NCBI RefSeq assembly: GCF_030504985.1
Contig: NZ_JASERU010000019.1
Coordinates: 1 to 64,000 of the forward strand
Length of the DNA stretch: 64,000 nt
Direction: 5' to 3'
Source of the DNA: Fulvimonas sp. R45
Lineage (GTDB): Bacteria > Pseudomonadota > Gammaproteobacteria > Xanthomonadales > Rhodanobacteraceae
This document shows, one piece after another, positions 1 to 8,801 of this stretch. The first letter of the stretch is position 1. Each line of letters starts with the position of its first letter. Both the position numbers and the translations under genes were made by a program. The notes under the pieces were generated by a model. The model was not told the origin of the DNA, did not search any database, and was given only the letters and a program-made list of their open reading frames with translations.

Positions 1-35
1 TCGTCTGTGTAGCGACGACGGGTAATGCGTTGCAT
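1..35 (-). CDS. start of an IS3-type transposase OrfA (partial)
   Basis: Eleven codons are visible, reading MQRITRRRYTD, preceded by GGAGG with a normal spacing. A basic start followed by RRRYTDE is typical of the helix-turn-helix OrfA proteins of IS3/IS911-like elements, which bind the terminal repeats and, after a frameshift, form the OrfAB transposase. The gene continues beyond the left edge. The call is an inference from very little sequence and from the IS-like terminus just upstream. Confidence 0.5.
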   Translation of the reverse strand, partial: MQRITRRRYTD

Positions 36-100
36 GGGAACCTCCAGGGTGCGATCAAAGTATCGCTTCCTGGCCTCCGCTCTGGCGGGGCAGGTTCACA
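1..100 (-). mobile_element. end of an IS3-like insertion sequence (runs off the window)
   Basis: On the minus strand the DNA after base 101 no longer fits the DUF2931 gene it interrupts and begins with TGTGAACCTGCCCCG, which resembles the TGAAC-type ends of IS3-family elements. A strong ribosome site (GGAGG, about 41-45) and a start codon at 33-35 follow, leading off the left edge. The element boundary at base 100 is set by where the interrupted gene stops matching its family. The far end and the target duplication are outside the window, so the family call rests on one terminus and eleven codons. Confidence 0.6.
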
Positions 101-562
101 GCCACCGGGAGCCAAGCCCACGTTGATGCGGTTGTAGTAATAAGCCCCAGGTACGGGATGCTTGAACTCCGGTTTGTTTGGCCCCTGCGTCAGCATCATT
201 TTGCGCACCGAGTCGGGGATAACCACGATGGCTTGGTAGGTCTGTGGCTCCACCAGCGACTGCCAGCGCACATAGATTTGCGCAGGGAGCGCCGCACCGA
301 GGACGTCGAACCCGGGTCCACGTCCTGAGCTGGATGCCCAGCCTGCCGGGCTGGTGTCACTATTATTCTGTAGAGAGCCTACTCCAAGGCCATGGAAGTG
401 CTTTCCTGCTACATCCACGACTTGGGCATCCTCCACCCACACGTACATGTGAGCTATTGAGCTGAAACTGAGGTGCCATGCTCGATACGGCAAATGGGTT
501 TCGCTGGCGCAGGCGGTCAATGCCAACATCAACCCGAACAGCCAGAGCAGGCTTTGTTTCAT
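101..562 (-). pseudogene. DUF2931 lipoprotein, truncated by the insertion sequence
   Basis: The start at 560-562 overlaps the stop of the lipase gene (ATGA), so the two are translationally coupled. The first 154 codons show a lipoprotein signal (leader LMLALTACAS with the lipidated Cys near residue 18) and DUF2931 hallmarks: LPYRAWHLSF, MYVWVEDAQV, IYVRWQSLVEPQTYQ and finally GLAPGG. Family members continue after GLAPGG with about 20-30 more residues; here the frame instead enters the IS end and reads unrelated codons. DUF2931 lipoproteins are commonly found directly after Tle1-type T6SS lipases, where immunity genes lie, so this is a candidate immunity gene that has lost its C-terminus. The immunity role is inferred from position. 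Confidence 0.75.
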
Positions 563-2133
563 GCATTGTCCTCGTTGGATAGCACGACGCGCTTGCCGTC
601 TGCCGTTGGGCGGTTGATGTAGAGCATGCCGTTCGAGATGTGCCAGTCGTCCGAGTGATGCAGGTAGCGCTGCCGCAGCAACTGCTCCTCATCGGGGCTA
701 AGGTAGAACGACCCGCCGCCCTGTACATAGGACAGCGTGCGGGCAAGCACCGTCCAGAGTTCGTCAGGCAGGTGCATGCTGGGCATATCGTCGGGCGACT
801 GAGCCCAAGGGATGCCCGCCCGCATCGCCAACGTGTACATGGCCCGTAACGGAACCCCCGCATAGGCGTTGGACAGGGTGCGCCGCATCTCCACGGTGGC
901 GGCCACGGTCCGGGTCGGCATGCCGCCCCACAGGGAAGTGCGGTAGGCGTCCGGCGTGGTGGCGACGGACCAGGCGTGCACGCGCAGGGCGGCGGCATTG
1001 GCCGGGTCTTGCGCCTGCAACCGGGCGAGCTGCTTCTGCGCTTCACGGTAGGGTCGGGTGGTTTCCAGCGGACCGGTGCCCGTGTCCTGCCCGAGGATCG
1101 GACGGATCAGCCACACCACTTCCTCGGCGCCGTCGAGGTAGCCGCCGCCGATGTCGGAATGCGCGCCAGGCAACGGCAGGTCATGGTACGGCGGCGCCGC
1201 CGAGGTCAACGGGAAGTTGACGCGGCACTCGTCGCGGGCGGTGAGGTGCACCACGCCGCGCGTCGCGCAGCCTTCGGGCAGGCACAGGTAGAAGCCGTTC
1301 GCCGCGTTGCTCGCCACGGAGGTATCGGGCAAGGCGCCCAGATGCGACACGGTGTCGAACAGGCCCACGAAGCCGGCGCGCAGGTCGGTTTTCCACGCGA
1401 AGCCCGGCTTGAGCTTGAGATTGGCGCCGGGGATAACATCGCCCAGCGGGCCCAGGCCGCGCTGGTTCACCTCATGCAGGAAGTGCCGCGCCTCGGCCGC
1501 GCCACGCGAGAAGCCGAAGATGTCCAGCTCGATGGCTTGGGCGTAGGCGTGAGAGTGATCGTCCGTGAACTGCTGCAAAGCACCCTGCAAGGCGACATAG
1601 AACGCATCCTGCACCCGCTGCACCATGCCGCTGTCGCCGCTGCCCGTGGCCAAGGCGACGCTGTTGTCGCCTTGGCCACTGGTGGTGCCGTCGCCTTGGA
1701 TGTAGAGCCTAAGGAAGTAGTCGCCCCCATGCTCGGCCTGGTCGCCTTGGGTGCTGTCCGGGAGAGAGGCCGGTGTCGGCGGCGTGGCGGCCGCGCTGGC
1801 GGAGGCCGGATCAAGCGCGGCGGGCGCCGGGCTGGGCACGGGCGCGAAGGTCACCGGCGCCGAGGGATGCACGACATGCGAGAGGGGCGTGCTGGAAATG
1901 GCCGTGCAGCCGCAGGCCAGCTTGTGGCCTTCATGCACGATGCCCCGGCCCATGACGCGCTTGTGAGGGTCGCCTTCCACGAAGGAAAAGGTGCCGCCAT
2001 GCTTTTGACAGGTCGCTTTGTCGCCCACCACGGCGCCGGCTTTTCCCTCGACCATGTAGAAGCCGTCGTACTGGCACGAGATGACGGTGCCGCCACCCGT
2101 GGTCTTGTCACCCAGCCGGATCGCGCCGCTCAT
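559..2133 (-). CDS. type VI secretion phospholipase effector, PAAR-Tle1 (DUF2235) fusion
   Basis: The 524-residue product begins with a PAAR-like domain (about residues 1-80, starting MSGAIRLGDKTTGGG) that would cap the VgrG spike. A Pro/Ala-rich linker (about 90-135) joins it to an alpha/beta-hydrolase domain of the DUF2235/Tle1 type. The nucleophile motif GFSRG lies near residue 206, an Asp-bearing GLFDTVSHLG near 257 and HSDIGGGY near 323, matching the Ser-Asp-His arrangement of Tle1 lipases that cut membrane phospholipids in rival cells. Its start overlaps the stop of the upstream PAAR gene (ATGA) and its stop overlaps the DUF2931 start. No VgrG or structural T6SS gene is in the window. 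Confidence 0.88.
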   Translation of the reverse strand: MSGAIRLGDKTTGGGTVISCQYDGFYMVEGKAGAVVGDKATCQKHGGTFSFVEGDPHKRVMGRGIVHEGHKLACGCTAISSTPLSHVVHPSAPVTFAPVPSPAPAALDPASASAAATPPTPASLPDSTQGDQAEHGGDYFLRLYIQGDGTTSGQGDNSVALATGSGDSGMVQRVQDAFYVALQGALQQFTDDHSHAYAQAIELDIFGFSRGAAEARHFLHEVNQRGLGPLGDVIPGANLKLKPGFAWKTDLRAGFVGLFDTVSHLGALPDTSVASNAANGFYLCLPEGCATRGVVHLTARDECRVNFPLTSAAPPYHDLPLPGAHSDIGGGYLDGAEEVVWLIRPILGQDTGTGPLETTRPYREAQKQLARLQAQDPANAAALRVHAWSVATTPDAYRTSLWGGMPTRTVAATVEMRRTLSNAYAGVPLRAMYTLAMRAGIPWAQSPDDMPSMHLPDELWTVLARTLSYVQGGGSFYLSPDEEQLLRQRYLHHSDDWHISNGMLYINRPTADGKRVVLSNEDNA

Positions 2134-2510
2134 TGGTCGTCCCTGTCGCTGAAGCCTTGCGGGTCGAGCACCATCACGCCGACACGGCCGTCGTTGCATT
2201 CGATGGCCACGAGCCGGTATTGCCTCGTGTCCACGATGAACTCGCCTTCGCGCCCGGTCAGGCTGCCCGCGCAGGCCAGCGACTTGTCGCACCACTTCAT
2301 GGCTTCGCCGCAGCCGGTGATGAGGGTGGTATCGCCGTACTCTGGGTGGTGCACCGTGTCGCCCACGGTGGCGAGCGGCACGCCATCGATCACGATCTCG
2401 CTGGTGGCAGTGGCGATGACACCGCCGAGGTTGGTGCGGGCGCCGAGGGCGGCGAGGGGGACGATGCGAACAGGGAAGGTGGGGCGTCGTGGCCCGTGAG
2501 TGCCGTCCAT
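2130..2510 (-). CDS. stand-alone PAAR-domain protein
   Basis: The 126-residue protein has PAAR-type repeats: IVIDGVPLATVGDTVHHPEY followed by a Cys/His-bearing stretch (GCGEAMKWCDKSLACAGS). PAAR proteins sharpen the tip of the type VI spike and can recruit cargo. The start at 2508-2510 was chosen over upstream in-frame codons because a strong GGAGG lies at 2516-2520 with good spacing. It overlaps the PAAR-lipase gene by four bases, giving two PAAR domains in tandem genes. The 200 bases upstream (2511-2711) hold no gene and presumably its promoter. Confidence 0.75.
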   Translation of the reverse strand: MDGTHGPRRPTFPVRIVPLAALGARTNLGGVIATATSEIVIDGVPLATVGDTVHHPEYGDTTLITGCGEAMKWCDKSLACAGSLTGREGEFIVDTRQYRLVAIECNDGRVGVMVLDPQGFSDRDDQ

Positions 2511-2711
2511 TGTGACCTCCTTGGTCGATTGGCTTGGGCATCCTACAACTAACACTCGGCATGGAAACAGACCGGCCCGACAGCACGGTGGCTGCGGTGT
2601 TTTCGTGTTGGCAAGACCCACCGCGCCCAGGTCGGGGGTTCAGGCTGGCGCCGGTGTCCAGCAGGCCTGGTTTTTGGTGTCCATCGGGTTGGCGTTTAGC
2701 AATAGCGGCGC

Positions 2712-3200
2712 TCAATCCAGATCCAGCGCCATGTACAGCGTGCCCGGCAGCGGGTTGTCGTAGTACGGCGGCACCTCGCGGAAACCCAGCTCCGCGTACA
2801 GCCGCCGTGCGGCATGCATGCTGGCCAGCGTGTCCAGCACCACGCGCGCATGGCCGGCCTCGCGGGCGCGGGCGAGGATCGCCTCCGCCAGCCGGCGTCC
2901 CAGTGCCTGCCCGCGCGCGGCGGGGCGCAGGTACAGGCGTTTCATCTCGGCCGTGCCCGGCCACGCGGTGGGTCGCAGCGCCACACAGCCCAACACCGTG
3001 CCCGCGGCGTCGCGGGCGAGCAGGATGTCGCCCGGCGGCGGCGCGTACTTGCCGGGCAGCTGCGCCAGCTCCGCCGCGAAGCCCTGGAAGGAAAGATCGA
3101 TGCCGAGGCTGTCCGCGTATTCCGCGAACAGACCGCGCACCACCTCGCCGTCCGCGGGGAAGCGGGCCGGCGCGATGCTGATGTCCGATGCTCCCGACAT
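2712..3200 (-). CDS. GNAT-family N-acetyltransferase
   Basis: The 162-residue protein is a single GNAT domain. The acetyl-CoA pyrophosphate loop reads [15 protein letters not shown] near residues 94-108 (R/Q-x-x-G-x-G/A type), preceded by the beta-4 strand MKRLYLRP, and the C-terminal [17 protein letters not shown] is typical of the family. A GGAGG lies 7-13 bases before the ATG. The substrate cannot be told from sequence; small free-standing GNATs of this shape acetylate amines or protein N-termini. Confidence 0.85.
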   Translation of the reverse strand: MSGASDISIAPARFPADGEVVRGLFAEYADSLGIDLSFQGFAAELAQLPGKYAPPPGDILLARDAAGTVLGCVALRPTAWPGTAEMKRLYLRPAARGQALGRRLAEAILARAREAGHARVVLDTLASMHAARRLYAELGFREVPPYYDNPLPGTLYMALDLD

Positions 3201-3296
3201 GCCTGCTCGCCTCCGTCAGCCGGTTTCGCACCAGTCTGCCGGAGGCGATCCCTGCGCGCTTGGATGATCCTGACCTCGCCGCACGCCCGTCCCGGG

Positions 3297-5549
3297 CTAT
3301 TTCACCAGGATCTCGTCCGCGAACAGCCAGGTGTTGGCGGCGCCGTCGGGGAAGCCGGCCGGCACGGTGGCGTAGCGGCTTGCGGTGACGCGGACGTAGC
3401 GCGCGCTCAACGGCCTGGTCGCCTTGTACGCCAGGTGGTATCCCGTCGGCTGCGGATTCATCAGGTTGGCCTGCGGCTGCTCGGTCTGCAGCGTGGTCCA
3501 GTGCTGGCCGTCGCCCGAGACCTGGAAGCTCACCGTCCGTGGCGGCAGGATGCGCGAGCCGGTGTCCTGCAGGAAATCGACGGCAATCGAATGGATAGCC
3601 GTGGCTTTCTGCAGGTCAATGCGAGCGTCGATGTCGTGGTCGTTCCAGCCGGTCCACTGCCCGTCGCGGAAATCGCCGCTGCCCAGCACGCCGTCGGTCA
3701 GCGCGCCGGCGGGGGCGTACCTCTGCGAAGGCGGCTGGGCCAGGCTGAGCGGCTTGCCGGTGGCGAGGTTGTCCACCAGGGTGAAGTTCACCGGGTTATC
3801 GTAGCGCAGCCCCTTGCGGAACGGCACTACCTTCAGCGTGCCGGCGTGGTGCACCGCCACGCTGTCGGTGAACGATGGCGAGCCGGCGGTGGGCGTGCTG
3901 CCGTCGACGGTATAGCGGTTCACCAGGTCGTCGAAGCCGCGCTGCGCATGCAACTGCCAGCCGCCACCGTCTGCCGTGTCGATCGCGTACTTCACCACCG
4001 CACGATCCGCCGGGCCGTAGGCCACGTGCCAGGCATCCAGCCGCGGGTACTGCGCCTGCAGGCGCTGCTGGAAATCTGCCCAGTCGGCGTCGGTGTGCGC
4101 GTCGCCGCGCCACAGGTTCTCGGCGAAGGCCAACACGCGCGGGTACAGCCTGGACTCGGCGTTGTACGGGTTCGCGCGCTCGCTCCACAACGGCGCCTCG
4201 GCGCCCAGCAGCTGCGCACGGTGCGCCACGAACACCGCGGCGTCCGCCTTCGCGTCGCCCGGCTGGCTGTCGTTGGCGATGTCGGTGCGAAACACGTCCT
4301 GCACCGTCAGCGAATCCAGCGCGCGGTCGATGTAGAACGGCCCGGCAACCACCACGCGGTTGCCGTTGGCCAGCGCCTTGGCCTGCTCGTCCGCGCCGCG
4401 CCAGGCCTCGATCACGGCATGCGTGTCGGCACCGCCCTCGAGGATCTCGTCCCAGCCGACCAGGGTCTTGCCCTTGCCCTCGAGGTACGTCTGGATGCGC
4501 TTGATGAAGTAACTCTGCAGGCCGTCTTCATCCTTCAGCCCCAGCTGGTGCATCAGCGCCTGGCAGGAGGCGCAATCGTGCCAGGCGACCTTGGGCGTCT
4601 CGTCGCCGCCGATGTGCACGTACGGCGACGGGAACAGCGGCAGCACCTCGTCCAGCACGTTCTCGAGGAAGGTGAAGGTGGCCGGCTTGCCCACGCAGTC
4701 GATGTCGCTGAACACGCCCCAGGTGGTCGCCACCGGCACGGGCTTGCCGCTGCAGGAAAGCTCCGGGTAGGCCGCGATCGCCGCCACGCTGTGCCCCGGC
4801 ATCTCGATCTCGGGGATCACCGTGATGTTGCGCTTGCGCGCGTAGTCCACCACCTCGCGGATCTGCGCCTGGGTGTAGTAGCCGCCGTAGCGCGTGCCGT
4901 CCGCCTCGGTGCGCCATGCGCCGATGCTGGTGAGCTTCGGGTAGCGCCTGATCTGGATGCGCCAGCCCTGGTCGTCGGTGAGGTGCCAGTGGAAGGTGTT
5001 GATCTTGTAGTAGCTGAGCAGGTCGAGCTGCTTCTCGACGAAGCTCACCGGATAGAAATGCCGGCTGACGTCCAGCATCACGCCGCGCCAGGCATAGGCC
5101 GGCGCGTCCTCGATGCGCACGGCGGGAATCTCCACTTGCGCCGATCTCTCCACCGGCAGCAGCTGGCGCAGGGTCTGCACGCCCCAGAACAGGCCGCGGT
5201 CGGACGGCGCCGCGATCAGCACCCGCGCGGGCGCGACGTCGAGCCGGTAGGCCTCGTCGCCGCCGGCGATGGAGGGATCGATGCGCAGCACGATGCGCGC
5301 CTTGCCTCCGCGGGCCGGAGGCAGCGCGATGCCGGTCTGCGCACGGACCGCGTCGCGGAGGAAGCGGGCGATCTCCTGCGCGCGCGCGTCGCCCGGTGCA
5401 GCGACGGCGTCGCGGGATTCGAGCACGAAATGGCCCGTGCCGACGACGAGGTGCCGCGGTTGCGGCACCAGTGCGAGCTGCGCGCCGGCCGCGCATGCGC
5501 CGCTGGCCAGCCCCAGGCCAAGCAGCAGGACGATGAATCGCGTCGACAT
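3297..5549 (-). CDS. beta-N-acetylhexosaminidase, GH20
   Basis: The 750-residue exported enzyme would remove terminal GlcNAc/GalNAc from oligosaccharides in the periplasm or at the outer membrane. A signal peptide spans about residues 1-20. An N-terminal GH20b domain is followed by the catalytic barrel with the signature HIGGDETPK near residues 315-322, where the Asp-Glu pair is the substrate-assisted catalytic dyad. Further family motifs are WHLTDDQGWR and EIEMPGHS. The last 200 residues contain a chitobiase-like C-terminal domain and a discoidin-like (F5/8 type C) module. AAGGAA lies before the ATG. It is the last gene of the leftward glycan operon, separated from the receptor gene by a terminator-like hairpin. 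Confidence 0.93.
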   Translation of the reverse strand: MSTRFIVLLLGLGLASGACAAGAQLALVPQPRHLVVGTGHFVLESRDAVAAPGDARAQEIARFLRDAVRAQTGIALPPARGGKARIVLRIDPSIAGGDEAYRLDVAPARVLIAAPSDRGLFWGVQTLRQLLPVERSAQVEIPAVRIEDAPAYAWRGVMLDVSRHFYPVSFVEKQLDLLSYYKINTFHWHLTDDQGWRIQIRRYPKLTSIGAWRTEADGTRYGGYYTQAQIREVVDYARKRNITVIPEIEMPGHSVAAIAAYPELSCSGKPVPVATTWGVFSDIDCVGKPATFTFLENVLDEVLPLFPSPYVHIGGDETPKVAWHDCASCQALMHQLGLKDEDGLQSYFIKRIQTYLEGKGKTLVGWDEILEGGADTHAVIEAWRGADEQAKALANGNRVVVAGPFYIDRALDSLTVQDVFRTDIANDSQPGDAKADAAVFVAHRAQLLGAEAPLWSERANPYNAESRLYPRVLAFAENLWRGDAHTDADWADFQQRLQAQYPRLDAWHVAYGPADRAVVKYAIDTADGGGWQLHAQRGFDDLVNRYTVDGSTPTAGSPSFTDSVAVHHAGTLKVVPFRKGLRYDNPVNFTLVDNLATGKPLSLAQPPSQRYAPAGALTDGVLGSGDFRDGQWTGWNDHDIDARIDLQKATAIHSIAVDFLQDTGSRILPPRTVSFQVSGDGQHWTTLQTEQPQANLMNPQPTGYHLAYKATRPLSARYVRVTASRYATVPAGFPDGAANTWLFADEILVK

Positions 5550-5570
5550 GGTGGTTCCTTCATCTGCGGA

Positions 5571-5598
5571 AAAACGGCCCCGGCCGAAGCCGGGGCCG
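5571..5598 (-). terminator. rho-independent terminator between receptor and GH20 genes
   Basis: On the minus strand a nine-base-pair GC stem closed by a TTCG tetraloop (stem 5577-5585 with 5590-5598) is followed by five T residues at 5571-5575. It sits 18 bases after the TonB-dependent receptor stop and 22 bases before the hexosaminidase start. It should end most receptor transcripts and lower GH20 expression from read-through. Confidence 0.8.
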
Positions 5599-5615
5599 GT
5601 CGAACCCGAAAGGGA

Positions 5616-8600
5616 TCAGTCGAACGTGTAGTCCAGCGTGAGGAACATCTCGCGGCCGTTGTACTCGCTGGCGCTCTGCCCTGTCGTGACGAACTCGAAG
5701 CCGCCGGCGTAATAGGGGATCGCAGCCACCTTGTCGAAGATGTTGGACACGGTGTAGGTCACCTTGATCTTCGGGGTGATCCGCCAGCCAACCGAGCCGT
5801 TCCAGACGATCCACACCGGGACGTGGCCCTTGTAGACCGTGCAATCGGCGTCGCCCAGGTTCGGGAAGGTGCCGTTGGCCAGCACCTCGCAGCCGCCGTA
5901 GCCCGGCGCGCGCAGGGTACCGACGCGCTCGCCGGAGACCGACACGTTCCAGTCGCCCTTGGTCCAGTCACCGATCCACGTGACCTTGCTCGCCACGCGC
6001 TGGTAGCGCGTGTTGACCAGCGGGTCGCTGGCCACGGTGCGGTTCTTGTAGGAAAGGTTGTCGGTGTAGATGACGTTGGCGCGGAAGTCGCCGTGGTCCT
6101 CGGTATGCAGCTTGTAGTCCAGCGTGGCGTCCACGCCGCTCACGTACGTCGAGGCGACGTTGATCGGGCCGGAGTGCACCGAGACGATGTTGCCCGCCGC
6201 ATTGCGCTGGACCATCCCCTCCACCATCTTGCAGTACTCCGAACCCTGCGGGTAGCGGGTGTACGGCGCCAGCCCGGTCGAGCCGACCGGTTCCACACCG
6301 GTGAGGCAGCCGGCCTCGTCCTGCAGGATGGTGCCCTGGTCGAGGTATTCGATGGTGTTGTCCACGCCCATGTGCCAGTAGTCGGCCGACACCGACAGGC
6401 CCTGCACGCCCGGGACCTGCCACACGAAGCCGTAGGTCCAGGAGTGGCCGGTCTGCGGCAGCAGCAGGCGGCTGCCGTCGGTGTACTGGGTGTAGTACTG
6501 CGACTGCGGGCGCTGGATGTTGCCGTTGCACCACGTGTTGTTGGTATCGCCACCCTTGATGGCGTTGATGCAGCTCAGGTAGTCCTCGTAGATGCCCACC
6601 GGGATGGTGGAACCGGTCTGGTAGATCGCCTGCATGTCAGGCGCCTTGAAGTTGGTGCCGTAGCTGCCGCGCAGCAGCAGGCCGTCGTACGGACGCCATT
6701 CGATGCCGGTGCCCCAGGTGCGCGCGATGTCGGCGCTGCTGGCGTCGCGGTACTTGTCCAGGCGGCCGGAGAGGGTCCAGGTCAGCGATGCCAGCACCGG
6801 CACGCGGAATTCGGTGCCCAGCGAGAAGCGCTGCCGGTTGCCGCCGCCGGTGTTGTTCGCATAGAACGGGTTCACGAACGTCGACGGGTCGTTGCCGCGC
6901 GGATCGGGCGAGAGCAGGAAGCCGTTGTGCGCCGCTTCCAACACCGCCGCCCACCCCACCGACTGGCCGTCGGCCCAGGGGATGGTGAACAGGTCGCCGT
7001 TGATGTTGAACTGCGCCTGGTCCAGCCACGACGAGGCGGTGTTCTCACCGTTGACGGCGAACTGGCTGTACTGCTGCGGCGTGAAGGGATTCCACCACTG
7101 CGACCAGTTCATGGCATAGACGGGAAGGGTCGCCGACCCGCCGTTGTTGATGGCGCTGTAGCCCGAGACCGTGGTGGTACCCAGCTGCGGCCCGAGGAAG
7201 AAATTGTTCACGGCCGCCTGGTTGAAGGCCGTGTAGTCCTCGCGCACGATGTACTTCTGGGTGCTAAGGTTGAGGTCCCAGTTGAAGTTGCCGTCGAACA
7301 GGGTGCCGCGCAGGCCGGCCTGGATGTTCCAGTTCTGCTCGCGGTCGTGGGTGTTGCCCGAGGTGCCCATTTCCCGCGCGGTGAACTGGCGGATGGCCTG
7401 GCTGATGACCTTGCCCGTGGTCTGGTCGTAGAACGCGCCCGTGCCGGTGCCCCACAGCTGGGTGTTGGAAATGCCCACCGTGTCGTACAGCGCCGCCGAG
7501 CCGTAGAGCTGCAGGCCGTTGCTGAAGTCGTACTCGCCGCCCAGGTAGCCGTTGTTGCTGCGGCTGCCCGGCGTCAGCACCCAGTTCTGGAACAGGGCGG
7601 GCTGCGAGCAGTAGTAGCCGTTGCTGGTCACGCCGGTGATCTGGGTGCCGTTGGTGGTGACGGTATGCGACTGGCTCAGCTGGGAATTGGTGAACTTCGA
7701 GCAGGTGCCCGCCGGCGGCGTGAGGTAGTGGCCGTTGCCGTCCCTCGCGGAGAGCGCGGTGGCACCGGCCGCGTCGTACTGGTAGCCGAACATGCGGGCG
7801 GCAGGCCCCCAGGAACCGTAGCCCGCGGAGGACACCGAGTCCTGGTACGGCCGGTCCATGCCCCACAGCGCCGTGCGGTTGGACTTCTCCACGTTGTAGA
7901 GGATGTGCCAGTTGTCGCCGGACTTGCCGCCGAAGAAGTTGACGTCGCCGTACCGGCGCGCGCCGCGGGTGGCGCCGCCGCCGGTGACCTGCAACTGGTC
8001 GCCCTGGTAGTTCTTCTTCAGGATCACGTTGACCACGCCCGCCACCGCGTCCGAACCGTAGATCGACGAGGCGCCGGAAGCCAGGATCTCGACGCGATCG
8101 ATCATGCCGGTGGGCAGGTTGTTGTAGTTCTGGAAGTTGCTCTGCGAGTTCATCGGCTGCGGGTAGTCCACCACGCGATGGCCGTCGATCATCAGCAGGC
8201 TGAAGCCGGGCCCCAGGTTGCGCAGGTTCACCGAGCGCGCGTTGACCGAGGTGGAACCCCAGCTGGCCGGGTCCTGCGTCTGGCCCATCTGCGGCAGCGA
8301 ATCGAGGAATTCCCACAGCGTGGTGAAGCCCTGCTGCTTAATCTGCGCGCCGGTGATGGTGACCACGGGGGCCGCTCCCTCCACCTCCACGCGGGGGATC
8401 ATCGAACCGGTGACGGTGATCCCCTTCAGCTTGACTGCCTTGTCCTTGTCGGCCCCGTTCGACTTCGGGCCCGACGACGCCTGCTGCGCGGGCGCCTGAT
8501 CGCCGCCGGACGGCGCCGACTGCGCGAAGGCCTGAGGACCGGACAACGCCAGCGCCAGGGCGCTGGCCAACACACTGCGACGAAAATGGATGTTGCTCAT
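5616..8600 (-). CDS. TonB-dependent outer-membrane receptor
   Basis: The 994-residue protein has a signal peptide (about 1-27, ending PQAFAQ), a low-complexity linker, a TonB-box-like stretch (KLKGITVTGS), a plug domain (for example ASSIYGSDAVAGVVNVILKK) and a beta-barrel rich in alternating aromatic residues. The chain ends YTFD; barrel proteins usually finish on an aromatic residue, so the extra Asp is unusual. The start was placed at 8598-8600 because GGAGAG precedes it and the leader then reads as a signal peptide. Neighbouring glycosidases suggest it imports oligosaccharides, perhaps fucosylated GlcNAc-containing glycans, but nothing in the barrel proves the ligand. Confidence 0.92.
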   Translation of the reverse strand: MSNIHFRRSVLASALALALSGPQAFAQSAPSGGDQAPAQQASSGPKSNGADKDKAVKLKGITVTGSMIPRVEVEGAAPVVTITGAQIKQQGFTTLWEFLDSLPQMGQTQDPASWGSTSVNARSVNLRNLGPGFSLLMIDGHRVVDYPQPMNSQSNFQNYNNLPTGMIDRVEILASGASSIYGSDAVAGVVNVILKKNYQGDQLQVTGGGATRGARRYGDVNFFGGKSGDNWHILYNVEKSNRTALWGMDRPYQDSVSSAGYGSWGPAARMFGYQYDAAGATALSARDGNGHYLTPPAGTCSKFTNSQLSQSHTVTTNGTQITGVTSNGYYCSQPALFQNWVLTPGSRSNNGYLGGEYDFSNGLQLYGSAALYDTVGISNTQLWGTGTGAFYDQTTGKVISQAIRQFTAREMGTSGNTHDREQNWNIQAGLRGTLFDGNFNWDLNLSTQKYIVREDYTAFNQAAVNNFFLGPQLGTTTVSGYSAINNGGSATLPVYAMNWSQWWNPFTPQQYSQFAVNGENTASSWLDQAQFNINGDLFTIPWADGQSVGWAAVLEAAHNGFLLSPDPRGNDPSTFVNPFYANNTGGGNRQRFSLGTEFRVPVLASLTWTLSGRLDKYRDASSADIARTWGTGIEWRPYDGLLLRGSYGTNFKAPDMQAIYQTGSTIPVGIYEDYLSCINAIKGGDTNNTWCNGNIQRPQSQYYTQYTDGSRLLLPQTGHSWTYGFVWQVPGVQGLSVSADYWHMGVDNTIEYLDQGTILQDEAGCLTGVEPVGSTGLAPYTRYPQGSEYCKMVEGMVQRNAAGNIVSVHSGPINVASTYVSGVDATLDYKLHTEDHGDFRANVIYTDNLSYKNRTVASDPLVNTRYQRVASKVTWIGDWTKGDWNVSVSGERVGTLRAPGYGGCEVLANGTFPNLGDADCTVYKGHVPVWIVWNGSVGWRITPKIKVTYTVSNIFDKVAAIPYYAGGFEFVTTGQSASEYNGREMFLTLDYTFD

Positions 8601-8801
8601 GACTTTGCTCTCCCCGTTGAACCCGATTATGTGATGTGAGGCCCCGGGCCCCTTCCCCGGTACCGATAGGCGCTTGCCCAACCTTCCACTCCACCTGCCA
8701 GCAGGCCTCGTCCGAAGGCCCTTACCACCCTTTGCACGGCTCCAGATCCCGCACACCTCCACCACGCACCGGCAGCCGCCCTCCGAGGCCCACGGCCGGC
8801 G

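Noticed and set aside
2814-8639. An open frame of about 1,940 codons on the plus strand opposite the GH20 and receptor genes
   Set aside because: Antisense frames stay open in such GC-rich DNA; composition is His/Arg/Val-rich with no domain, and both opposite-strand genes are clear.
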